Of a stretch of DNA of 19,747 nucleotides, positions 8,880 to 15,538 are shown in pieces; the first letter of the stretch is position 1; each line of letters opens with the position of its first letter. A model generated the notes under the pieces. The model was not told the DNA's origin. It did not search any database and saw nothing but the letters and a program-made list of their open reading frames with translations. Made by a program: the position numbers and the translations under genes. The DNA lies in contig CALRIM020000044.1 of assembly GCA_943360385.1 (NCBI GenBank), forward strand, positions 1 to 19,747. Reading direction: 5' to 3'. This DNA comes from CAJBVG01 sp943360385. GTDB taxonomy: Bacteria; Bacteroidota; Bacteroidia; Sphingobacteriales; Sphingobacteriaceae.

Positions 8880-11800
8880 TTAAGCTTCAATTGTGTTTCT
8901 AATTTTTGTCATGTATCCAACGCCTGGTTGAACGTTAATTTCTTCTAATAAGAAGTAAGTTCTATCGCTCTTAATCAATTTCGATACTTCCGAATTAGGA
9001 TCATTAACATCTCCAAATACAATTGCATTTGCAGGGCAACCTTGTTGACAAGCCGATTGAACATCGCCATCTTTCAATTCGCGTTTTTCAATTTTAGCAC
9101 TCAACTTACCAGCTTGAATTCTTTGTGCACAGAATGAACATTTTTCCATTACCCCACGTGAACGTGTAGTAACATCTGGGTTCAATGCTAAGTATGCAGC
9201 ATCATCATGTAAAAAGTTTACAAAACGATCATCATTCCAGTAGTTAAACCAGTTGAAACGACGTACTTTGTATGGACAGTTGTTTGCACAATATCTTGTA
9301 CCTACGCAACGGTTGTAAGCCATTTGGTTTAAGCCCTCAGATGAGTGCATAGTTGCCAATACTGGACAAACAGTTTCGCATGGTGCATGATCGCAATGCT
9401 GACACATTAACGGTTGGTGAATTACTTTTACATTTTCGTAATTCTCAACGTTTTTATATTCTTTTTCTTTGGTGATGTCTTTTCCATCGGCAGACTCATA
9501 CGTATAGTAACGGTCGATGCGAATCCAATGCATCTCTCTTCTTCTACGAACTTCATCTCTACCTACTACTGGTACGTTGTTTTCTGCACTACAAGCAACC
9601 ACACAAGCACCACAACCTGTACAAGAGTTTAAGTCTACTGCCATTGCCCAATGGTGGTGACCATTACGCTTATATTCTGGCCATAGATCTACGTTCTCTT
9701 TTGCATGACCTTCGCCTTCACCGTGACCTTCATGTCCTTCATGTTTTTCTGGATGAGCATATTCTTTCAACGATTTCTCGCGAATAATATCTCTTCCTTC
9801 AAACGTATGGTGAGTTTGTGTTTGTGCTAATTCGTAAGATTCGCTAGTTGCGTTTACGGTAATATTAGTATTGTAATTTTGGAATGTTCCGTTAATCACA
9901 GAAATTAATTGGAAGGCATTTATACCAACTCCATTTCCTGCTTTACCAACTGCTGTACGTCCGTAACCCATCGCCACACCAATGGTTCCCATAGCTTGGC
10001 CAGGTTGCATTAATACAGGTAACATTACTTTTGTTGAACCAACAACTACTTCAACTTTAGAATCTGCTTTTATATTTAACTCTTCTGCATATTTAGGATT
10101 AATGGCAGCATAGTTATCCCAAGTTACTTTAGAAACTGGATCTGGCATTTCTAATAACCAAGGATTATTAGCATGCGCTCCATCTCTAACACCTACTGGT
10201 TCGTAAACAAACAATTCTGTTTTACCAGCATTTTTGCTAGCAGCAATTATTGTTTGAGAAACAGCAGATAAATTATTGTTGAATGAATATGCTTGAGGAG
10301 TAATCATTCCTGTAGAAACTGAACCTTTTTGCAAAGCATTTTCCCAGAATGAAGTAAAGCTTCCACCACCAACTGATGGATAAATATTTTTCTCCCAATT
10401 ATTTCTGATGTATGTAAAATAATCTGTAGTGTTATCTGCCCAAGTTAATAAAGAACTTTGTGCAGCACGAGCATTATATACAGGAGAAATAGTAGGTTGA
10501 ACAACTGAATACACTCCGCGTTTCGCAGAAATATCATCCCACGATTCTAAGTAATGAGTATTCGGAGCAACCACATCGCAAAGCATTGCAGTTTCATCTG
10601 CACGATCAGCAAAAGAGATTTTAGTTTTTACTTTTTTCAATGCTTCAGCAAACTCAGCGCCTTTAGCATAGTTATAAGCAGGGTTAGCGTTGTAGAAAAT
10701 TACAGCGTCAATTTTTCCTGCATTCATTTCAGCAACAAAGTCTATCATCTCTGCATCGTTACCTTGTTTTTGGTAAGAAGCATTATCTAAATCGATGGTA
10801 GTACCGTAGTTACCTAATAAAGAGTTAATCGCATTTATAGCAACTTGTATAGAAACATCATTCGAACCACAAACTACTAGAGATTTTCCTTTAGCGTTAT
10901 AAAGTTCGTTTGCTGTTTCGTTGATAATTTTTTCGAAAGGAACACTAACACCAGCAACCGTTGCTGCACCAGCTTTAGTAGCAATGGCATTATATAATGC
11001 TAATACTGCTAAACCTTGTTGAGATGGTTTGTGTGTGTAACGAGAATCTGCGTTTGTACCAGTGATACTAAGAATAGTTTCGAACTGTATGTGGCGCGAC
11101 ATGTGTTTTGCTTCTACGCTTTTGTGATTTCTGTTCGATACATACTGTTTAGTATATTCTACTGGAGAAACCCAAGTACCTAAGAAATCGGCACCAAAGC
11201 TTACAATCACATCCGCCTTATCGAAATTATACGAAGGAATAACTGCTTTGCCAAAACTATTGTTGTTGGCATTAATCATTCCAGAGTATGATGATGCATC
11301 GAAAGTGATGTGTTTTGTTGAAGGATATTTTGCAGCAAAATCAGCAATTACCGATTTTGTTGAAGGACTCATAATGGTATTAGAAACAATGCGAATGTTT
11401 GCAGAAGTTGCAAGCGCAGCTTTCACAAATTTATCTACATTTTCCCAAGTAGCATCGACACCTTTCATCGTAGGGTTTTTTAAACGAGATGAATCGTATA
11501 AATCCAAAACAGATGCTTGAGCAACCGCGTCGGTACCACCTTTAGAAATAGGGTCGTTCGGGTTACCTTCTATTTTAATAGGGCGACCTTCACGAGTTTT
11601 AACCAATACTCCTAAACCATTATAGTTTGATGTATAATAGTTAGCAACACCTGGCGTAATTTCTTCTGGCTTTATTAAGTAAGGAATTGCTTTTTTAATT
11701 GGCGCTTCATTACAAGCAGCCAACGCAACAGCACCCATTCCAAATCCTAATGCCTTTAAGAAATCTCTACGAGGTGTAGGGTTATTTACTTTCGACTCGG

Positions 11801-11918
11801 ATAATAATTCTTCAATTGGAAGTTCTTCGGCAAATTCGTTTTTGCTGTGCTTAACGAACTCAGGCGTTTGATGTAACTCCTCTAGGCCTTTCCAATATTT
11901 TTTGTTGTTATTTTCCAT
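8880..11918 (-). CDS. actB: Alternative complex III iron-sulfur subunit ActB (molybdopterin-oxidoreductase-like B1 plus Fe-S B2)
   Basis: Periplasmic Fe-S subunit that takes electrons from quinol oxidised at ActC and passes them to the ActA hemes. The 1012-residue protein fuses a molybdopterin-oxidoreductase-like half (B1, about 90-710) to a ferredoxin-like half (B2, about 754-1012). By family knowledge B1 holds no molybdenum cofactor. B2 shows fifteen cluster Cys: C766/769/772/776, C839/842/847/851, C871/877/881 (three only, the [3Fe-4S] site) and C927/930/957/961. A twin-Arg motif (RRDFLKALGFGMG, R50-R51) is followed by a lipobox-like LAAC (C69), so Tat export with possible lipidation is suggested. 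B1 and B2 are joined by a His/Glu/Gly-rich linker (about 724-757). It lies 36 nt after actA and 24 nt before actC. Confidence 0.97.
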   Translation of the reverse strand: MENNNKKYWKGLEELHQTPEFVKHSKNEFAEELPIEELLSESKVNNPTPRRDFLKALGFGMGAVALAACNEAPIKKAIPYLIKPEEITPGVANYYTSNYNGLGVLVKTREGRPIKIEGNPNDPISKGGTDAVAQASVLDLYDSSRLKNPTMKGVDATWENVDKFVKAALATSANIRIVSNTIMSPSTKSVIADFAAKYPSTKHITFDASSYSGMINANNNSFGKAVIPSYNFDKADVIVSFGADFLGTWVSPVEYTKQYVSNRNHKSVEAKHMSRHIQFETILSITGTNADSRYTHKPSQQGLAVLALYNAIATKAGAATVAGVSVPFEKIINETANELYNAKGKSLVVCGSNDVSIQVAINAINSLLGNYGTTIDLDNASYQKQGNDAEMIDFVAEMNAGKIDAVIFYNANPAYNYAKGAEFAEALKKVKTKISFADRADETAMLCDVVAPNTHYLESWDDISAKRGVYSVVQPTISPVYNARAAQSSLLTWADNTTDYFTYIRNNWEKNIYPSVGGGSFTSFWENALQKGSVSTGMITPQAYSFNNNLSAVSQTIIAASKNAGKTELFVYEPVGVRDGAHANNPWLLEMPDPVSKVTWDNYAAINPKYAEELNIKADSKVEVVVGSTKVMLPVLMQPGQAMGTIGVAMGYGRTAVGKAGNGVGINAFQLISVINGTFQNYNTNITVNATSESYELAQTQTHHTFEGRDIIREKSLKEYAHPEKHEGHEGHGEGEGHAKENVDLWPEYKRNGHHHWAMAVDLNSCTGCGACVVACSAENNVPVVGRDEVRRRREMHWIRIDRYYTYESADGKDITKEKEYKNVENYENVKVIHQPLMCQHCDHAPCETVCPVLATMHSSEGLNQMAYNRCVGTRYCANNCPYKVRRFNWFNYWNDDRFVNFLHDDAAYLALNPDVTTRSRGVMEKCSFCAQRIQAGKLSAKIEKRELKDGDVQSACQQGCPANAIVFGDVNDPNSEVSKLIKSDRTYFLLEEINVQPGVGYMTKIRNTIEA

Positions 11919-11954
11919 CTTCTATATATGGTATCGAATAAATCTACAATAATA

Positions 11955-13235
11955 TTAATAGTGACATTTTACACACTCCAAACCACCTAACATGGCAGCA
12001 GTAACTTTTTTACCGTCTTTTAATTCTTCGTGTGCTGCTAACAACTTATCGTAGTATGCATTTCCTTTAGAATTAACTTCCGTAGCCTTGTGGCAATTAA
12101 TACACCACTTCATTGTTAACGGAGAGTATTGGTAAACTTCTGGCATGTTTTGAACCGGACCGTGGCATTTCTGACATTCTAACCCAGCAACAGTTGTATG
12201 TTGAGAGTGATTGAAGTAAGCAAAGTCTGGTAGGTTATGTATACGAATCCATTCTACAGGTTTTGTATTGGTTCCGTATGTACGAGTCTCTGGATTGTAA
12301 TCCAAAGCAGTGTAAATCTTTTTAATTTCTGGAGAAATTTCTCCGTTGTATTTTTCTGTTGCTTGAACGTAATTATGACAGTTCATACAAACGTTTAACG
12401 AAGGAATACTTGCGTTTTTAGATTTGAATGCACCAGAGTGGCAATACTGACAATTAATTTGGTTGATGCCTGCGTGTAATTCGTGCGAGAATTTTATTGG
12501 TTGCGTTGGTTGGTAACCTGTACTAACATTGATGTTCCACATTTGATCCCATCCCCAAGCACTAAATACACCCATGAAGATTACTAAGAACCAGAAAACT
12601 TTTTTCTTGTTCATTAACATCCATTTGAATGTAGATACTTTTTCTTTTACTGCTTTAACAAAGTTCTCAATTGCCTCGCCATTTTTCATGCGAATTAATT
12701 TATCTAAAGAACCGTTTACTCTGTTCAATACAAGTATTACAACAATAAGTACGATAATTAATAAAATTAATCCACCAATAGTGTATTTATTAATGGCAGA
12801 ACCATCGGCAGCTCCAGTACCAGCAGCAGTTCCAGCAGTTGCTGCAACCTCTGCAGGCTTATCGCCTTCGGCTTTGATGTATGCTAATAAGCCATCTAAC
12901 TCAGCGTCAGATAAACTATGGTTAGGCATCACTGTTCCGTTATACTTTTGGAATAAATCCGCAGCATATTTGTCGCCACTTTTAATAACACCTTGAGATG
13001 CCAAGATGAACTTCTTCAATAATCCTTTATCCGACCATCTGCTCTCTACACCTTTCAGTGCAGGACCAATAACTTGGCGATTAATCGCGTGGCATGATGT
13101 ACAATTTGCTTTAAAAATTGTTTCACCCACTTTCGCATCTTGTGCATTCGCTGACGCGAAGCTCATTACGAAACTCGTTAAAATTAAAATGGTACGAATG
13201 GATAACTTTTTAGTAATGGAGAGATGAAAACCCAT
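11955..13235 (-). CDS. actA: Alternative complex III multiheme cytochrome c ActA with extra N-terminal heme domain
   Basis: Multiheme cytochrome c that receives electrons from ActB. The 426-residue precursor has a signal peptide ending near ASANAQ (about residue 32). A monoheme class I-like domain follows (CTSCH at 45-49, probable axial M103 in TVMPNH). Next come an Ala/Gly-rich linker, a transmembrane helix (about 152-170), a cytoplasmic stretch and a second helix (about 213-228). The C-terminal part has five CXXCH motifs: C262-H266, C283-H287, C354-H358, C378-H382 and C421-H425. The total is six, against five in the pentaheme core that defines the family. Both heme domains should face the periplasm. 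It is the first gene of the operon, about 90 nt downstream of a clear promoter candidate. Confidence 0.95.
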   Translation of the reverse strand: MGFHLSITKKLSIRTILILTSFVMSFASANAQDAKVGETIFKANCTSCHAINRQVIGPALKGVESRWSDKGLLKKFILASQGVIKSGDKYAADLFQKYNGTVMPNHSLSDAELDGLLAYIKAEGDKPAEVAATAGTAAGTGAADGSAINKYTIGGLILLIIVLIVVILVLNRVNGSLDKLIRMKNGEAIENFVKAVKEKVSTFKWMLMNKKKVFWFLVIFMGVFSAWGWDQMWNINVSTGYQPTQPIKFSHELHAGINQINCQYCHSGAFKSKNASIPSLNVCMNCHNYVQATEKYNGEISPEIKKIYTALDYNPETRTYGTNTKPVEWIRIHNLPDFAYFNHSQHTTVAGLECQKCHGPVQNMPEVYQYSPLTMKWCINCHKATEVNSKGNAYYDKLLAAHEELKDGKKVTAAMLGGLECVKCHY

Positions 13236-13327
13236 ATCTGTTGATAATTAATATCTTAAATTAATAATTCTAATTATTGTTCTCTTCCAGCGTAATTCTT
13301 GTAGTAAAAAAAACACCTTTAGAGTGG

Positions 13328-13361
13328 CAAAAATAGAATTTTATTTCATTCGAATGACAAA
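13328..13361 (-). promoter_or_regulatory. Promoter candidate for the act-cox operon (TTTG / TATTTTTG)
   Basis: On the minus strand TTTG (13361-13358) is followed after 22 nt by TATTTTTG (13335-13328). These match the Bacteroidota -33 (TTTG/TTG) and -7 (TAnnTTTG) elements exactly. The site lies 92 nt before the actA start, in the only sizeable gap upstream of the respiratory operon. The 22-nt spacing is at the long end of what is reported. Assignment is by motif and position; no start site is measured. Confidence 0.6.
13346..13357. promoter_or_regulatory. Perfect 12-bp palindrome between the promoter boxes, operator candidate
   Basis: TCATTCGAATGA is its own reverse complement. It begins directly after the -33 TTTG box and lies wholly inside the spacer to the -7 box of the act operon promoter. 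This is a natural place for a dimeric regulator to block or assist RNA polymerase. The regulator is unknown. A 12-bp palindrome in AT-rich DNA can arise by chance, so this is inference. Confidence 0.4.
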
Positions 13362-13364
13362 TTT

Positions 13365-13412
13365 CTGACTTTTCTGCTTATTTTGAATAAATCTAAATAG
13401 CAGAAAAATCAG
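13365..13412 (-). terminator. Hairpin after the deoxyhypusine-synthase-like gene, probable terminator
   Basis: In the minus-strand transcript CUGAUUUUUCUGCU (13412-13399) pairs with AGCAGAAAAGUCAG (13378-13365), giving 14 pairs including one G-U wobble, around a 20-nt loop. The wobble would be a C-A mismatch in the opposite transcript, which favours function in the minus-strand RNA. It begins 36 nt after the stop codon of the upstream gene. The following bases, AAATTTG, make only a weak T-tract, so termination may be inefficient. The hairpin abuts the -33 box of the act promoter and might instead be a regulatory inverted repeat. Confidence 0.5.
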
Positions 13413-13448
13413 GGAAATAATATTCTGTTTTTTTAAAGAAAAAATATA

Positions 13449-14426
13449 TTACTGACCAAGTATCCAAGCGAACACTAAAGGAGCTACAATAGTAGCATCA
13501 CTTTCTATAATAAACTTAGGAGTATTGATATCTAATTTACCCCAAGTTATTTTTTCGTTAGGCACTGCACCAGAGTAACTTCCGTAAGAAGTAGTAGAGT
13601 CTGAGATCTGACAGAAGTAACTCCAGAATGGAACATCGTGCCATTCTAAATCCTGATACATCATCGGAACCACACAAATTGGGAAATCTCCAGCTATACC
13701 ACCACCAATTTGGAAGAAACCCACGCCTTTACCAGCCGAGTTTGCTCTATACCAATCGGTTAAGTACATCATGTATTCAATTCCACTCTTCATTGTACTC
13801 GGTTTTAATTCCCCTTTAATACAATACGAGGCAAATATGTTACCCATGGTAGAATCTTCCCATCCTGGGCATATAATAGGAATGTTGCGCTCAGCGGCAG
13901 CAATCATCCACGAATTTTTTGGGTCAATTTCATAATACTGCACCATTTCGCCCGACAAAAGCATCTTGTACATGTACTCGTGTGGTAAAAAACGCTCACC
14001 TGCTTCTTCGGCAGCTTTCCATTGTTTTACAATATGTTTCTGAATTCTACGGAACGCTTCCTCTTCAGGAATACAAGTATCGGTAACGCGGTTAAAACCA
14101 TTTTCCAATAAATTCCACTCTTCTTGTGGACTTAAGTCTCTATAATTAGGTACACGTTTGTAATGCGAGTGCGCTACAAGGTTCATAATATCTTCTTCGA
14201 GGTTGGCACCAGTACAAGAGATAATGTCCACTTTACCTTGGCGAATCATTTCGGCAAAGCTAATGCCTAGCTCAGCGGTACTCATAGCACCAGCAAGTGT
14301 TACCATCATTTTACCACCTTCTAAAAGATGAGTTTCGTACCCTTTAGCAGCATCCACAAGCGCCGCTGCGTTAAAGTGTAAATAGTTTTTCTCGATGAAT
14401 TGAGAGATAGGTCCTTTGGTTGACAT
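13449..14426 (-). CDS. Deoxyhypusine synthase-like protein
   Basis: Cytoplasmic NAD-dependent enzyme of the deoxyhypusine/homospermidine synthase family, which transfers an aminobutyl group from spermidine or a related polyamine. Bacteria lack eIF5A, so the acceptor is probably a small amine rather than a protein; the actual product is not known from sequence. The 325-residue reading shows the conserved AGAMSTAELG and ISCTGANLEED segments, GVGFFQIGGGIAGDFPICVVP, and the C-terminal GAVPNEKITWGKLD, whose K297 aligns with the catalytic Lys of eukaryotic deoxyhypusine synthase. I chose ATG at 14426. A start at 14468 would add 14 residues unlike the family, partly encoded by a tandem repeat, and would lie upstream of the likely promoter box. 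The gene stands alone between two non-coding gaps. Confidence 0.88.
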   Translation of the reverse strand: MSTKGPISQFIEKNYLHFNAAALVDAAKGYETHLLEGGKMMVTLAGAMSTAELGISFAEMIRQGKVDIISCTGANLEEDIMNLVAHSHYKRVPNYRDLSPQEEWNLLENGFNRVTDTCIPEEEAFRRIQKHIVKQWKAAEEAGERFLPHEYMYKMLLSGEMVQYYEIDPKNSWMIAAAERNIPIICPGWEDSTMGNIFASYCIKGELKPSTMKSGIEYMMYLTDWYRANSAGKGVGFFQIGGGIAGDFPICVVPMMYQDLEWHDVPFWSYFCQISDSTTSYGSYSGAVPNEKITWGKLDINTPKFIIESDATIVAPLVFAWILGQ

Positions 14427-14445
14427 AGTTTTTTTGCTGTTTCGG

Positions 14446-14453
14446 CAAATGTA
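14446..14453 (-). promoter_or_regulatory. -7 promoter box candidate for the deoxyhypusine-synthase-like gene
   Basis: TACATTTG on the minus strand matches the Bacteroidota TAnnTTTG box and lies 19 nt before the ATG at 14426. No clear TTG is seen at the expected distance upstream, so the site is incomplete. It favours the shorter start for the gene and implies a very short leader. Confidence 0.35.
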
Positions 14454-14460
14454 AAACAAA

Positions 14461-14492
14461 ATGTGCAAATGCGAAGATGTGCAGATGCGAAA
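14461..14492. repeat. Imperfect 16-bp tandem repeat, two copies
   Basis: Two adjacent 16-bp units, ATGTGCAAATGCGAAG and ATGTGCAGATGCGAAA, match at 14 of 16 positions. They lie just upstream of the deoxyhypusine-synthase-like gene. Similar ATGTGCA-type low-complexity units are common between genes in Bacteroidota. Confidence 0.7.
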
Positions 14493-14511
14493 ATAGAGTT
14501 GAAAAATATTC

Positions 14512-14528
14512 TAGGAATTAGGAATTAG
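14512..14528. repeat. Short 7-bp tandem repeat (TAGGAAT, about 2.4 copies)
   Basis: TAGGAAT occurs twice in tandem followed by TAG. It sits at the edge of the non-coding repeat patch and may mark the end of an inserted repeat unit, though it is too short to prove a duplication. Confidence 0.5.
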
Positions 14529-14532
14529 CCTG

Positions 14533-14548
14533 CCTGTCGTCAGACAGG
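14533..14548. repeat. Short palindromic repeat CCTGTC-GTCA-GACAGG
   Basis: A perfect 6-bp inverted repeat with a 4-nt loop, preceded by CCTG. It looks like the small CCTGTC/GACAGG palindromes scattered between genes in Bacteroidota. It could form a weak hairpin in either transcript. No gene overlaps it. Confidence 0.55.
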
Positions 14549-14570
14549 GAATTTATTTTGATGGTGTTGG

Positions 14571-14650
14571 GATGGGCGTTCGTCGGAGTGGTCCCTGAGC
14601 GGAGCTCCTGTTTGCGACTGGCAGGGGAGTTGAGGTAAGGGGACTACACC
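14571..14650. repeat. GC-rich non-coding island, likely dispersed repeat element
   Basis: This 80-bp stretch has 50 G or C bases (about 62 %) in a window that is otherwise near 38 %. It carries GGTCCCTGAGCGGAGCTCC and CAGGGGAGTTGAGG-type segments that resemble intergenic repeats of Bacteroidota. I see no convincing reading frame, tRNA or rRNA in it. Together with the flanking palindrome and tandem repeats it fills most of the 278-bp gap between the DUF4249 gene and the deoxyhypusine-synthase-like gene. Repeat status is inferred, since only one copy is in view. Confidence 0.45.
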
Positions 14651-14672
14651 TTTCTTCACTTAATTAGGGTTT

Positions 14673-14698
14673 AAAAAAGAGAAGCGTAGTATAGCTTC
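14673..14698 (-). terminator. Hairpin with T-run after the TonB receptor / DUF4249 operon
   Basis: On the minus strand GAAGC (14698-14694) pairs with GCTTC (14685-14681) across an 8-nt loop and is followed by TCTTTTTT. It begins six bases after the DUF4249 stop codon. The stem is only 5 bp, but position and T-run fit a Rho-independent terminator. Confidence 0.6.
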
Positions 14699-14704
14699 AG
14701 GAAT

Positions 14705-15538
14705 CTATTTTTCCTTCACCTCTATATACAAAGTATCTGCGTTTAAGCCCGTAAAAATTCCGTATCCATTGGAAATGCTAGTAGATGGGTTTGTTAAATT
14801 CTGAGAGCTACTGGTACTGTTGTTATATAGGGCTGCATAATCGGGCAGCACATGGTATAATATAATTCTATGTGTACCAAAATATTGAAATTCCATTGCG
14901 CGTAGTTCTGTACCTGAAGAATTGGTAGGTTGTTTTCTGAAAAAATTTCCTGGAGGTGTTGCGTCACCAAAATCACGTATTGGATCTAATGTTGTTTCCA
15001 TATTCTCCACTATCGCTAAATAATAATCGTTATTCGTATTCACCCAAGTTAACTCTACAGGGTCTGGCATTTCAAAGCCTCCTGAGCCTGGAGTGAAATT
15101 GCTATCCATTCGAGTTATACTTATTTCTGTAACCGATTGTGTGAAGTTTTTCGGTTTCGATGGAATATAAGTATATGCATATACCTTTTCCGAATTGAAA
15201 TAAAAAGTCAACTCGTATTCATCTCCTTCTTCAACCATTAAACTACTATCCGCATATTTCCCATCGCCTAATGGCTCTAATAAATAGTCTTGGTTATTGT
15301 GTTTTACTACGATACTTAAATTATTAATATCGTCTGATGAATAGGTAACCCCTTCCGAAAAAGGAATCTGTCTCGTTATTTTAACATTGAAATAATCACC
15401 AGGATGTATGTACGACTCTATAATAGCCCAATCTGTAAATTCAATATTTTCTTTCTCACTACAACCTTGCAGCAATGCCGCTATTACAAGCACCAAAATT
15501 GCTTTGCTCATAAATGCCTTATTTAATTTGTTTACCAT
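14705..15538 (-). CDS. DUF4249 family lipoprotein
   Basis: Predicted lipoprotein of the Bacteroidota family DUF4249, whose members are usually encoded next to a TonB-dependent receptor and are presumed to work with it at the outer membrane. The 277-residue protein has a lipoprotein signal with lipobox LLQGC (modified C26). Beta-rich sequence follows, with features typical of the family: an early segment on vectors such as FNVKITRQIPFSEG, then GDEYELTFYFNSEKVYAYTYIP. No enzymatic motif is visible and the substrate is unknown. Its ATG overlaps the stop of the upstream receptor by 7 nt (ATGGTAA), pointing to coupled translation. An internal start at M10 would still give a signal peptide, but the overlap favours M1. 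A hairpin with a T-run follows the gene. Confidence 0.82.
   Translation of the reverse strand: MVNKLNKAFMSKAILVLVIAALLQGCSEKENIEFTDWAIIESYIHPGDYFNVKITRQIPFSEGVTYSSDDINNLSIVVKHNNQDYLLEPLGDGKYADSSLMVEEGDEYELTFYFNSEKVYAYTYIPSKPKNFTQSVTEISITRMDSNFTPGSGGFEMPDPVELTWVNTNNDYYLAIVENMETTLDPIRDFGDATPPGNFFRKQPTNSSGTELRAMEFQYFGTHRIILYHVLPDYAALYNNSTSSSQNLTNPSTSISNGYGIFTGLNADTLYIEVKEK

Noticed and set aside
8880..11918. ActB as a molybdenum enzyme, because its first half resembles molybdopterin oxidoreductases
   Set aside because: The operon context and the 15-Cys Fe-S half identify ActB; by family knowledge this half carries no molybdenum cofactor in alternative complex III.
12574..12996. Open frame of 140 codons on the plus strand antisense to actA
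   Set aside because: It lies completely within actA, whose heme motifs and helices are certain; the antisense product is low-complexity Ala/Pro/Ile-rich sequence without a recognisable fold.
13263..13278. AATAATT / AATTATT inverted repeat in the actA leader
   Set aside because: Only A and T in the stem with a 2-nt gap; expected by chance in such AT-rich DNA and not a stable hairpin.
14427..14468. N-terminal extension of 14 residues on the deoxyhypusine-synthase-like protein
   Set aside because: It is unlike the family, runs through a promoter-like box and is partly made of a tandem repeat; the ATG at 14426 is the better start.
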